A stretch of DNA of 13,149 nt from RGIG3102 sp964649845 (GTDB taxonomy: Bacteria > Bacillota > Clostridia > Oscillospirales > Ruminococcaceae): NCBI GenBank assembly GCA_964649845.1, contig CAZYSS010000058.1:1-13149 (forward strand). Reading direction: 5' to 3'. Numbering within the stretch: the first letter of the stretch is position 1; each line of letters starts with the position of its first letter. This document shows positions 1 through 7,097 of this stretch, one piece after another. The notes beneath the pieces are model-generated. The model worked only from the letters and a program-made list of their open reading frames with translations. It did not search any database and was not told the DNA's origin. The translations under genes and the position numbers were made by a program.

Positions 1-860
1 TCGGAAGAAACAACTGCTTCGTCACAGTAGCCGAGAATGCCTTTCATTGGGCCTTCGGAAGCTGCTTTAACTGCTGCGCAGATTTCTTCGTATGTTGTTG
101 GTTTAGCAAGTCTAACTGTGAGGTCAACTACAGAAACGTCCAGTGTAGGAACACGGAATGCCATACCTGTCAGTTTGCCTTTCAGTTCTGGGATAACCAG
201 TGCACAAGCTTTTGCTGCACCTGTGGAAGATGGGATGATGTTGCCTGCTGCTGCACGGCCACCACGCCAGTCTTTTTTGGATGGACCGTCAACTGTTTTC
301 TGTGTAGCTGTTGTAGCGTGAACAGTTGTCATAAGACCTTCAACGATACCAAATTCGTCGTTGATAACTTTTGCCAGAGGAGCCAGACAGTTTGTTGTGC
401 AGGAAGCGTTGGAAACAACTACCATATCTTTTGTGTATTTTTCAAGGTTAACACCGCAAACAAATGTAGGTGTTTCTTTATCTTTAGCTGGAGCAGAAAT
501 AACAACTTTCTTAGCACCTGCTGCGATATGAGCCATACATTTTTCAGTTGTTGTGAAAACGCCTGTGGATTCTACAACATATTCTGCACCCAGTTTACCC
601 CATGGGAGCTGTGCTGGATCTTTTTCTGCGAAGAATGGGATTGCTTTGCCGTTTACAACCAGTTCTGTTTCTGTGGAAGAAACTTCACCTTTGAAACGAC
701 CGTGGATTGTATCATATTTTGTCATGTATGCTGCATAGTCTGGTGTAACGCCGATGTCGTTGATACCTACAACTTCGTAAAGTTCAGGCTGTGCAACAGC
801 TGCTCTGAAAACCAGACGACCGATACGGCCAAAACCATTGATACCAATTTTGATTGCCAT
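1..860 (-). CDS. gap: Glyceraldehyde-3-phosphate dehydrogenase, 3' end outside window
   Basis: This is type I phosphorylating GAPDH, the cytosolic glycolytic enzyme that converts glyceraldehyde-3-phosphate, NAD+ and phosphate into 1,3-bisphosphoglycerate. Reading the reverse strand from ATG at 860 gives MAIKIGINGFGRIGRLVF, the Rossmann NAD-binding start. It continues with INDIG, whose Asp fits NAD rather than NADP preference, and then STGVF. The catalytic motif SNASCTTNCLAP follows, with the nucleophilic Cys and nearby HATTATQK, then the substrate-binding stretch RRGR-type WRGGRAAAGNIIPSSTGAAKA. About 286 codons of a family norm near 335 are present; the missing C-terminus runs off the left edge. 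The start is fixed by a GGAGGT ribosome binding site eight bases upstream and by homology. A perfect sigma-A promoter lies about 70 bases upstream. Identification is certain; no frameshift was seen. Confidence 0.98.
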   Translation of the reverse strand, partial: MAIKIGINGFGRIGRLVFRAAVAQPELYEVVGINDIGVTPDYAAYMTKYDTIHGRFKGEVSSTETELVVNGKAIPFFAEKDPAQLPWGKLGAEYVVESTGVFTTTEKCMAHIAAGAKKVVISAPAKDKETPTFVCGVNLEKYTKDMVVVSNASCTTNCLAPLAKVINDEFGIVEGLMTTVHATTATQKTVDGPSKKDWRGGRAAAGNIIPSSTGAAKACALVIPELKGKLTGMAFRVPTLDVSVVDLTVRLAKPTTYEEICAAVKAASEGPMKGILGYCDEAVVSS

Positions 861-933
861 AATAAATTACCTCCAATATATTCTTTCCTGTGTATGGGTT
901 AATTACTTGTTAATTATTTAACTTTGTGTCTTC

Positions 934-962
934 ATTATAAAACATTGTAGAAAATTTGTCAA
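934..962 (-). promoter_or_regulatory. Consensus sigma-A promoter for gap
   Basis: On the reverse strand, TTGACA (962-957) is followed by a 17-base spacer and TATAAT (939-934), a perfect match to the sigma-A consensus. The predicted transcription start is near 927, giving a leader of about 67 bases before the gap ATG at 860. Such a strong promoter fits a highly expressed glycolytic gene. An 8-bp direct repeat, GTTAATTA at 898-905 and 909-916, lies just downstream in the leader. Confidence 0.85.
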
Positions 963-1060
963 TGTTTATTCATGCATTAATGGTGCCTGTTTTTGCAATA
1001 TTGGTTCATACAAGTAAGTGTACACACATACGCATATATAATATCATATTTTTTGATGAC

Positions 1061-1125
1061 AGTAAAGTAAAATCACCTTTTTATTATTACATATTGTATA
1101 TGTTTATATACATAATAACTTTACT
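1061..1125. repeat. Nested AT-rich inverted repeats upstream of the kinase gene
   Basis: The outer arms AGTAAAGT (1061-1068) and ACTTTACT (1118-1125) are exact reverse complements. Inside them are TTATTAT (1081-1087) with ATAATAA (1112-1118), and an inner hairpin GTATAT-gttt-ATATAC (1096-1111). The left side carries extra unpaired bases, so this is an imperfect cruciform. It lies directly upstream of the kinase start and could hold a promoter or operator. An isolated TATAAT occurs at 1037-1042, but no convincing -35 partner was found. Confidence 0.5.
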
Positions 1126-1197
1126 TTAATGTTTATTTGGTGTAAACTAAAATCATACAATTTCTTACAGAAAGCTGTTAAACTGACGGAGAAAACT

Positions 1198-2235
1198 ATG
1201 TTTGAAAACAATTTACCTTTTATCACCCTGGATAGTAAATTCAATATTATTGACTGTAATCAGGGCATAAAAGAAAAATATGCAGGTCTGCTGATGCCTG
1301 ATTTTTTCAGAAATCTGCTGACCGGGTACGATATGGATTATTTTTCACAGCCAGTGGAATTCAACGCATCCCTGCTGAATATGAGCAATATAAATCTGGT
1401 GTTTTTCAAGGATGGCGATGTACTGAAATGCCTGCCTGTAAAAAGTGAAACATACGGCACTGACAATGCGTGGAATGTGCATTACCAGATGAGAGAGCCT
1501 ATATCCAGCATTTTCGCAATGTTGCCGCTGCTGGCTGACAATATCAATAAAGGCGATTCTGCCAAGGCATTTTCCAATCTGGATATTCTGAACCAGCAAT
1601 CCTATAAGCTGCTGAAAAGCGTGAATAATGTTTCTCTGGCTTCCAGAATAATGAGCGGCAATCTGCCCGAAAAAGAATATGTGGATTTTTCTGCTCTGCT
1701 GGAAAGCCTGATTGACTCTGTAAAAGCTGTTGAAAAAAATGTGGATATTAAAGCCGACATAGATGTGGGAATTTATCTGCACATAAACAAAAGCTTTATC
1801 ACCAATGCGGTGCTAAATCTGATTTCCAACAGCATAAATTTCAGAACTGACGAAAATGTGCAGATTACAATTTGGCTGACAAAAAACGATAAAAATGTTG
1901 TGTTCAGTTATTCAGACAACAGCAAAGGTATAAAAGACGAGTTACTGCCATATGTATTTACCCCTTATTATTCAAAAGACCCATTTGCAGACGGCGAACC
2001 TGACCCATCTATGGGACTGGGTTTATTTATAGTGAAAAATGCTTTTGAATACGCAGGCGGTAAAATACTGCGGACCAGCAGTTTTGGTCAGGGCGTGAAA
2101 TACAATATCTCCCTGCCATTCTGCCAGCCTGTAGGCAACGTGTTGGAAAGCCGAAGCACTGATTTTTTGCTGAACAGATACAGCGAACTGTTTGTACAGC
2201 TGTGTGACAGCTGCCGTTTACCATCATTGAAATAA
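1198..2235 (+). CDS. Cytosolic PAS-like/HATPase sensor histidine kinase with an unusual H-box
   Basis: A predicted soluble histidine kinase of 345 residues. Residues 5-45 (LPFITLDSKFNIIDCNQGI) resemble the start of a PAS sensor domain. A dimerisation/phospho-acceptor region follows at about 92-155, then a GHKL ATPase domain at about 165-308. The ATPase domain has an N-box (NLISNSI, Mg-ligand Asn near 211), a degenerate G1 box (DNSKGI, 240-245, with Ser for the first Gly), F-box VFTPYYS (253-259) and G2 box GLGLFIV (273-279). No membrane helix is seen. The H-box reads VHYQMREPI: one residue is inserted between His95 and the usual E/Q-x-R-x-P. The start is ATG 1198 with GGAG six bases upstream; an ATG at 1129 is in frame but has no such site and adds non-family-like sequence. 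No response regulator is adjacent, so it is an orphan. In Clostridia orphan kinases often act on Spo0A, which is only an inference here. Confidence 0.85.
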   Translation: MFENNLPFITLDSKFNIIDCNQGIKEKYAGLLMPDFFRNLLTGYDMDYFSQPVEFNASLLNMSNINLVFFKDGDVLKCLPVKSETYGTDNAWNVHYQMREPISSIFAMLPLLADNINKGDSAKAFSNLDILNQQSYKLLKSVNNVSLASRIMSGNLPEKEYVDFSALLESLIDSVKAVEKNVDIKADIDVGIYLHINKSFITNAVLNLISNSINFRTDENVQITIWLTKNDKNVVFSYSDNSKGIKDELLPYVFTPYYSKDPFADGEPDPSMGLGLFIVKNAFEYAGGKILRTSSFGQGVKYNISLPFCQPVGNVLESRSTDFLLNRYSELFVQLCDSCRLPSLK

Positions 2236-2242
2236 TAAAATT

Positions 2243-2272
2243 AAAAGGCTCTGTAGAGATGCAGAGCCTTTT
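2243..2272. terminator. Bidirectional terminator between convergent genes
   Basis: The stem AAAAGGCTCTG (2243-2253) pairs with CAGAGCCTTTT (2262-2272) across an eight-base loop. The GC-rich core is flanked by A-tracts on the left and T-tracts on the right, so it can end transcription of the kinase gene (rightward) and of the membrane protein gene (leftward), whose stop codon is at 2279. Confidence 0.9.
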
Positions 2273-2278
2273 GGTTTG

Positions 2279-3472
2279 TTATTTTTTAGGAGCTTTATAG
2301 ACTGTTTTCGCAGTTGTGTTTTTTTTGCTAGCTGTGCCTCTGAAAACACTTTTTTCAGTTTTCCGTACAGAGTGATTCTGTTCAGTCTTTACAACATCTA
2401 TCCGGCATGTTGCCTCAGTTTCAACTGCCTGTGTGGCAACGGAATCTGCACCCGCTTCTCTTACTGCGTTATCCATTGTCTGCTGATGTTCCCTGCTGTC
2501 TTTCTGCGCAAACAGCAGTGCTATTGTATCTTCACTGATTTTGTTTGCCTGCCGGAAATCTGCATCCCCTGCAAATACAGGATTATTGTGAGCATCTTCT
2601 GATTCGTAGTTTGTCACAGCTTTTGCTGCAGGATATACAGGGCTGTATTCCTTCACATCATCTTCCTCATATTCCCACTCCTCTTCTTCAGCTTGACTGA
2701 CGGCGGATTTTTCTTTTGGTGGCATAATGAAAAAAGAAACAAACAGAGAGTACAGACCGATTACTGCAAGACCGGCATAGAGCAACAGGTCTGCTTTATC
2801 CACAAAGGAATTCATAACACCGCCTACAATGCCTGCTATCATACCGGCCGCACTGATAAGATAGTTTAAAAGGCTGGCGATATACAGCATTGGACGTGAA
2901 AACTTTGATGGTGCATATGCATTTTTGAAAAGCAGCGTGAAGAAAGCCAGACAGGTGATACCAGCCATACTGCGATACAGGAAGTATGTGTTGCTGATTG
3001 GCTGCACATCCAGGATAACGCTGTTCATGCACAGTGCAACAGGGAAAAGAATCGTGAGCAGCATTGGCAGTTTTTCTTTCTTTCGACCTCTGATGCCAGT
3101 AATTCCATATATAATCAGACCCGCTGAAGCCAGAATCATCAATATATCATATCCCAGGAAACCACCTGTAACAGTAAAAATCCTGATAAGATTGAACACA
3201 GATGAACCGATAAAAAGAATTGCTGCTACAAATCCAAAAATGCCTACAGGAACTTTAAGCAGTTTGATTGTCTGTTTTTTATCTGAATATATAAGCACAC
3301 CACAGCACACCGAAATAAGAAATGCTATAATCAGCATAAGCGGTGTAGTAACAATGCCCGGCTGTGTGAGAAAAAATGTTCCCTCTTCCAGAAGAAACAT
3401 CACCTCATAAAGACGGCCTGCAAAAAACAGTATTGATACAAACAAAAAAAGAAGATTGAAAAATATTGTCAT
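2279..3472 (-). CDS. Multi-pass membrane protein with long acidic cytoplasmic tail, function unknown
   Basis: A 397-residue protein I do not recognise. Hydrophobicity suggests eight membrane helices, at about residues 2-19, 41-62, 74-98, 107-125, 136-153, 167-183, 196-219 and 228-250. They are followed by a hydrophilic tail of about 145 residues with an acidic patch (AEEEEWEYEEDDVKEY, about 261-276) and a Lys/Thr-rich end. Positive residues in the loops (KLLK, RGRKKEK) leave the topology open, though even helix number would place both ends on the same side. The start ATG at 3472 has AAAGGAG just upstream. The gene diverges from spoIID over 164 bases and shares a terminator with the convergent kinase gene. 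A sporulation or cell-envelope role is suggested only by its neighbours. No catalytic motif is seen. Confidence 0.85.
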   Translation of the reverse strand: MTIFFNLLFLFVSILFFAGRLYEVMFLLEEGTFFLTQPGIVTTPLMLIIAFLISVCCGVLIYSDKKQTIKLLKVPVGIFGFVAAILFIGSSVFNLIRIFTVTGGFLGYDILMILASAGLIIYGITGIRGRKKEKLPMLLTILFPVALCMNSVILDVQPISNTYFLYRSMAGITCLAFFTLLFKNAYAPSKFSRPMLYIASLLNYLISAAGMIAGIVGGVMNSFVDKADLLLYAGLAVIGLYSLFVSFFIMPPKEKSAVSQAEEEEWEYEEDDVKEYSPVYPAAKAVTNYESEDAHNNPVFAGDADFRQANKISEDTIALLFAQKDSREHQQTMDNAVREAGADSVATQAVETEATCRIDVVKTEQNHSVRKTEKSVFRGTASKKNTTAKTVYKAPKK

Positions 3473-3546
3473 AAATTCTCCTTTCAGACATAATCGGATT
3501 TATGTACAAATAGAATATATTGATATGTAATTCGTTCAGGTTGAAA

Positions 3547-3575
3547 GTATAGTAATGTATACATTTTAATACAAA
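3547..3575 (+). promoter_or_regulatory. Possible sigma-E-type promoter for spoIID, spanning a perfect palindrome
   Basis: GTATAGT (3547-3553) and AATACAAA (3568-3575) lie 14 bases apart. They resemble the mother-cell sigma-E elements (KMATATT, then CATACAMT) at 5 of 7 and 6 of 8 positions. spoIID is sigma-E dependent in studied sporulators. The spacer holds a perfect 12-bp palindrome, AATGTATACATT (3554-3565), which could bind a dimeric regulator. The match is moderate and the leader would be about 55 bases. Confidence 0.35.
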
Positions 3576-3636
3576 AGAACGAAAAATACAACAGATTTAA
3601 ACTATTGTGACAATTTGTTAATATTACGGGGATTTT

Positions 3637-4617
3637 ATGAAAAACTTTATAGGAATATTTATTTTTTTACTGCTGATTAATCTTTTTGTGCCTGTGCTTT
3701 ATTACAGGGTATATTCTCAGCTGCCAGATTTTGAAATTGAATACAATGAAAATCCTGAATCAGAGAAAGAGGAAAACGGACAGACTGTTACCCTGCTGGA
3801 TCGGCAGACTGACACTCTGATTGAAGTGCCGCTGAAAGAATATCTTATAGGTGCTGCTGCCTGCGAAATGCCTGCTCTGTATGAAAAGGAAGCTATAAAA
3901 GCACAGATTATTGCGGTACACAGCTATTATCTGTACTGCCAGGAAAACCCGGATCACCTGTCAAAAGGATACATAGAGGTGGACGAAAAGAAGATGAGCG
4001 GCTATGCCAGCTCCAACAGACTGATGGAATACTGGCAGATGGACTACTATGATTATTATGCCAAATTTCAACGGTGTGCAGATGAAGTGATAGACCAGGT
4101 TCTGACATATGATGGCACGCCTGCACTGACAAGCTATTACGCTGTTTCCTGTGGTAAAACAGCAGACAGCAAGGACGTGTGGGGTCAGCGGCTGCCTTAT
4201 CTTGTAAGTGTGGACAGCAGCCACGACCAGATAAGCGACAGTTACCTGCAGATAAAAACAATAGAAAAAGATATTATGTTCAGCCTTTTGCGACTGAATT
4301 ATCCTAATATAAGCCTGGATGAAAGCCGGCCTGAAGGCTGGTTTGGCGATGTTGTGTACTCAGACAGCGGCTATGCCAGCTATGTGACTATAGGCAGCGA
4401 TATGGTGCCTGCAGACCAGCTGAGAGATGTGCTGGGTCTGCCATCTGCCTGTATGATGATTTTCTATGAAGACGAAACCTTTTCCATCGCCACCAAAGGC
4501 TATGGGCACGGTGTGGGGCTGAGCCAGTTCGGTGCCAATCAACTTTCCCAACAGGGCAAAAAATACAATGAAATACTGCGGCATTATTTCCCGGGAACTG
4601 AACTGGAACTGTTGTAA
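3637..4617 (+). CDS. spoIID: Stage II sporulation protein D (SpoIID), peptidoglycan lytic transglycosylase
   Basis: SpoIID cleaves the glycan strands of septal peptidoglycan during engulfment, as part of the mother-cell DMP machinery with SpoIIM and SpoIIP. The 326-residue protein has one N-terminal membrane anchor (about 4-22) and an extracytoplasmic SpoIID/LytB domain. Key motifs are VPLKEYLIGAAACEMPALY (64-82), including the Glu expected to be catalytic (about 77), then KEAIKAQIIAVHSYY (84-98), SYYAVSCGKTADSKDVWG (166-183) and the C-terminal YGHGVGLSQFGANQLSQQGKKY (289-310) followed by ILRHYFPGTEL. The length is close to the Bacillus protein (about 340). The start has GGGGA four bases upstream. 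It is monocistronic: a terminator follows at once and spoIIQ, a frequent downstream neighbour, is absent. A LytB-type vegetative paralogue is less likely given the single domain and the sporulation context. Confidence 0.9.
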   Translation: MKNFIGIFIFLLLINLFVPVLYYRVYSQLPDFEIEYNENPESEKEENGQTVTLLDRQTDTLIEVPLKEYLIGAAACEMPALYEKEAIKAQIIAVHSYYLYCQENPDHLSKGYIEVDEKKMSGYASSNRLMEYWQMDYYDYYAKFQRCADEVIDQVLTYDGTPALTSYYAVSCGKTADSKDVWGQRLPYLVSVDSSHDQISDSYLQIKTIEKDIMFSLLRLNYPNISLDESRPEGWFGDVVYSDSGYASYVTIGSDMVPADQLRDVLGLPSACMMIFYEDETFSIATKGYGHGVGLSQFGANQLSQQGKKYNEILRHYFPGTELELL

Positions 4618-4629
4618 TTTTGACCAAAA

Positions 4630-4653
4630 GAGCAGATTTTTATCTGCTTTTTT
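4630..4653 (+). terminator. Intrinsic terminator after spoIID
   Basis: AGCAGAT (4631-4637) and ATCTGCT (4642-4648) form a hairpin with a TTTT loop, followed by a T-tract to 4653. It starts 13 bases after the spoIID stop and isolates spoIID from the downstream amidohydrolase, which has its own promoter. Confidence 0.9.
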
Positions 4654-4682
4654 GTATTTATTCACAGACTTTTTCCCTTTTG

Positions 4683-4711
4683 TTGAACCGGGCAGAATAA
4701 TACTGTATAAT
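4683..4711 (+). promoter_or_regulatory. Sigma-A promoter for the M20 amidohydrolase gene
   Basis: TTGAAC (4683-4688), a 17-base spacer and a perfect TATAAT (4706-4711) precede the ATG at 4753 by about 41 bases. With the terminator just upstream, this makes the amidohydrolase a single-gene vegetative transcription unit. Confidence 0.8.
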
Positions 4712-4752
4712 CTGGTTATTAATTTATAAAACACGTTAAAGGAGATTTTATT

Positions 4753-5940
4753 ATGCTTTTTAAAGAACCTGCTCTTAAAATCAAAGACAAACTGGTGGAT
4801 TTCAGACGCGATTTCCACACACATCCTGAAGTATCTTTCTGTGAAGAAAGAACAAATGCTGTTATCAGAAAATTTCTGGAAGAAAACGGTATTGAAATCC
4901 AGGAAGTTGGCGCAGGATACTCTGTAGTTGGCGTTATCCGCGGTGGACACCCAGGCAAAACTTTTGCACTGCGCGCAGACATTGACGCACTGCCAATGCC
5001 TGAACTGAACGATGTACCATACAAATCACTGAACGAAGGTGTAATGCACGCCTGTGGTCACGATGCACACACAGCATCCCTGATGGGTGTTGCACTGATG
5101 CTGAACGAAGTAAAAGACCAGATGCACGGCAATGTAAAACTGCTGTTCCAGGCCGCTGAAGAAAAAATTCCTGGTGGCGCAAAAGAACTGGTGGAAAAAG
5201 GCGCGCTGGAAAACCCATATGTTGACGCTGTAATGGGCTTCCATGTAAGCAACGCTCTGCCTGTAGGTAAAGTTGCATTTGGTGCCGGCCCTGGTGCTGC
5301 TGCCTGTGACACGTACAAATTCAAAGTTATCGGCAAAGGCGGTCACGGTGCTTATCCACACGCTACAATCGACCCTGTTGTAATTTCTGCATACTTTATT
5401 ACAGCTTTACAGTCAATCGTTTCCAGAAATGTGGAACCTGTACAGGGTGCTGTTATTACGATCGGTGCTATCCACGGCGGCACAAAAGAAAACATCATTG
5501 CTGACGAAGTAGAAATGCTGGCTACAATCCGTTCACTGGATGAAGGTGTGCGTGCACTGCTGCACAAACGTATTCAGGAAATCTGCAAAGGTACAGAAGC
5601 TATGTACGGCTGCAAGGTTGAATGGGAACTGGAAATGGGTTATCCTGTTCTTATCAATGACGGCGATTTTATCAACAAATATGCTCTGCCAAGCTGTGAA
5701 AAAGTAGTTGGTGCGGAAAATATTGTTGAAGTTAAAAAGTCCGGTATGGGCGGCGAAGACTTTGCATACTATCTGCAGCAGAGACCGGGTTGCTTTGGCT
5801 CACTGGGCAGCGGCAACGCTGAAAAAGGCCTGACAAAAGGCGGTCATACATCACTGTTTGACATTGACGAAGACTGTCTGTGGAGAGGCGCTGCCTGTCT
5901 GGCACAGACTGCATGGGATTATCTGGAAGATAATAAATAA
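4753..5940 (+). CDS. M20D-family metal-dependent amidohydrolase (N-acyl amino acid / hippurate hydrolase type)
   Basis: A 395-residue cytosolic metallo-amidohydrolase of peptidase family M20D. It should hydrolyse N-acyl amino acids such as hippurate, N-acetyl amino acids or N-acetyl-diaminopimelate to free amino acid plus acid. Family signatures run in order: FRRDFHTHPEVSF (17-29), RADIDALPM (74-82), MHACGHDAHTASLMG (99-112), LFQAAEEKIPGGAK (131-144), GFHV (162-165) and, near the end, GGEDFAYY and GGHTSLFDIDED. The expected metal ligands are visible: Cys101, His103, Glu137, His164 and the C-terminal His. The dimerisation insert after about 185 begins KFKVIGKGGHGAYPH. There is no signal peptide. 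The start has AAAGGAG nine bases upstream. It is flanked by its own promoter and terminator. Exact substrate is not readable from sequence; N-acetyl-diaminopimelate deacetylase and indole-acetyl-amino-acid hydrolase relatives look alike. Confidence 0.95.
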   Translation: MLFKEPALKIKDKLVDFRRDFHTHPEVSFCEERTNAVIRKFLEENGIEIQEVGAGYSVVGVIRGGHPGKTFALRADIDALPMPELNDVPYKSLNEGVMHACGHDAHTASLMGVALMLNEVKDQMHGNVKLLFQAAEEKIPGGAKELVEKGALENPYVDAVMGFHVSNALPVGKVAFGAGPGAAACDTYKFKVIGKGGHGAYPHATIDPVVISAYFITALQSIVSRNVEPVQGAVITIGAIHGGTKENIIADEVEMLATIRSLDEGVRALLHKRIQEICKGTEAMYGCKVEWELEMGYPVLINDGDFINKYALPSCEKVVGAENIVEVKKSGMGGEDFAYYLQQRPGCFGSLGSGNAEKGLTKGGHTSLFDIDEDCLWRGAACLAQTAWDYLEDNK

Positions 5941-5964
5941 TGAAATACTACAAATAAAACTGAT

Positions 5965-6003
5965 ACCCTGTACTGTTTTCACAGTACAGGGTGTTAATTT
6001 TTT
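5965..6003 (+). terminator. Intrinsic terminator after the amidohydrolase gene
   Basis: An 11-bp perfect stem, ACCCTGTACTG (5965-5975) with CAGTACAGGGT (5982-5992), has a six-base loop and is followed by a T-run at 5998-6003. The next gene on the right is convergent and ends at 6042. Confidence 0.92.
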
Positions 6004-6041
6004 ATGATTTTATTTGCCAACCAAATTATATCCGCTGATAT

Positions 6042-6545
6042 TCAAAAATCCTGATTATTATTTATATACTTATTTTTTACCTGTTGCAGTTCTTTCAGTC
6101 CCCATAAAGACATTATCACTGTGGCAACCATAAAAAATGCATTAACATAAATACTTTTATTTTCAAACATTGTGTCGCCTATAATGCGTATACCCCAGCC
6201 GAAGATAAAAAAATATTCTATTGCTGTTGCAACTCTGTAATATATATCATCTTCTGTGGGTTTAGCATACTTTTTCAGATTTCCATACTGTGAAATTGAA
6301 TAAAGGAGGACAAATGAAAATGTTTCGTCTATGATTGTCTGAGTGTGTTCTTTAAAAAACAATAACATCGGAACACCTATAACAATCAATACAATATATG
6401 TGATGAAATAATCTTCATCTTTTACAATTCTGTTTAAAAAACCATTCTTACGATAATCCCTATTTCTTTTAGACAACACAAAAGATATTATACCAAATGC
6501 TATGATTATAATACCATAATACAGGATTTCAAAGTTTATTTTCAT
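6042..6545 (-). CDS. Small multi-pass membrane protein, function unknown
   Basis: A 167-residue protein I do not recognise. Likely membrane helices lie at about residues 7-24, 46-63, 106-123 and 132-150, with a weaker amphipathic or partly buried segment near 72-86. The loops are basic after helix 1 (SKRNRDYRKNG) and at the C-terminus (KNKYINNN), so the termini and first loop may be cytoplasmic. The start ATG at 6545 has AGAGG seven bases upstream. It lies 42 bases downstream of the secreted-protein gene on the same strand with no terminator between, so the two are probably co-transcribed. An immunity, anchor or export partner for the secreted protein is possible but is only inferred from adjacency. 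Confidence 0.75.
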   Translation of the reverse strand: MKINFEILYYGIIIIAFGIISFVLSKRNRDYRKNGFLNRIVKDEDYFITYIVLIVIGVPMLLFFKEHTQTIIDETFSFVLLYSISQYGNLKKYAKPTEDDIYYRVATAIEYFFIFGWGIRIIGDTMFENKSIYVNAFFMVATVIMSLWGLKELQQVKNKYINNNQDF

Positions 6546-6587
6546 AATAAAACCTCTATTAATTTGAATTTCAGCATCGCATATACA

Positions 6588-7097
6588 TTAGTTTAAAGTG
6601 GCAAGTTCATACTGTGTTCCCGACCAAATGCTTGAACCTAATGTATATGTGTATGAATAATAATACAAATATTGAAGCGGCCGTCTATTGTCATTTCTCA
6701 AATATGTTAATGATATACTGATATTAAAAACCATTAAACTCTGCTCTATTGCTTTGTTTATTATTTCTTCAGCCATTTTTTCAGCAACTTTACCACTTAT
6801 TCCTGGAATCCGCCGTACAATTTTACTCCGCAATTCCCCCACTGTATGGTCCCGGACTTTTTTAGCAAGAATAATACCCTCATCTTCTCTCCAACCCGTC
6901 CAACCATTTTTATCAGCTACTGGCGCTGGCCAACCAGAAGGAAGAGTTGTATAATATTGGTAAATAAAACCTCCGCTATCCCTTGGTTCAATTTCACAAA
7001 CATCCAGTCTTGCAGCATAAGCACCTGTAGGTATAATATTAATTACAAACATTGTAGTTAAAATAACTGCAGCTAATTTTTTTAAAAAATATTTCAT
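6588..7097 (-). CDS. Secreted protein of unknown function with Sec signal peptide
   Basis: A 169-residue protein with a clear Sec signal peptide: basic MKYFLKK, a hydrophobic core to about residue 22, and a likely signal peptidase I site after AYA at 28. The mature part (about 141 residues) contains a Trp/Gly/Pro-rich segment (SGWPAPVADKNGWTGW), a helical charged middle (about 78-120, with GISGKVAEKMAEEIINKAIEQ) and a Tyr-rich, probably beta-strand C-terminus. There is one Cys (about 34), no lipobox, no membrane anchor, no sortase motif and no recognisable catalytic motif. The start has AAGGAG seven bases upstream. It is the first gene of a probable two-gene unit with the following membrane protein. 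A secreted toxin, bacteriocin-like factor or envelope protein are all possible; I do not assign one. Confidence 0.8.
   Translation of the reverse strand: MKYFLKKLAAVILTTMFVINIIPTGAYAARLDVCEIEPRDSGGFIYQYYTTLPSGWPAPVADKNGWTGWREDEGIILAKKVRDHTVGELRSKIVRRIPGISGKVAEKMAEEIINKAIEQSLMVFNISISLTYLRNDNRRPLQYLYYYSYTYTLGSSIWSGTQYELATLN

Noticed and set aside
318..902. Cys-rich 194-residue open frame antisense to gap
   Set aside because: It is a shadow of the conserved GAPDH coding strand. It crosses the gap start and ribosome binding site, and the Cys/Phe-rich composition is typical of an antisense frame.
1129..1197. Upstream in-frame start for the sensor kinase
   Set aside because: There is no ribosome binding site near 1129, and the start overlaps the inverted-repeat region. 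ATG 1198 has GGAG at six bases and begins the PAS-like sequence.
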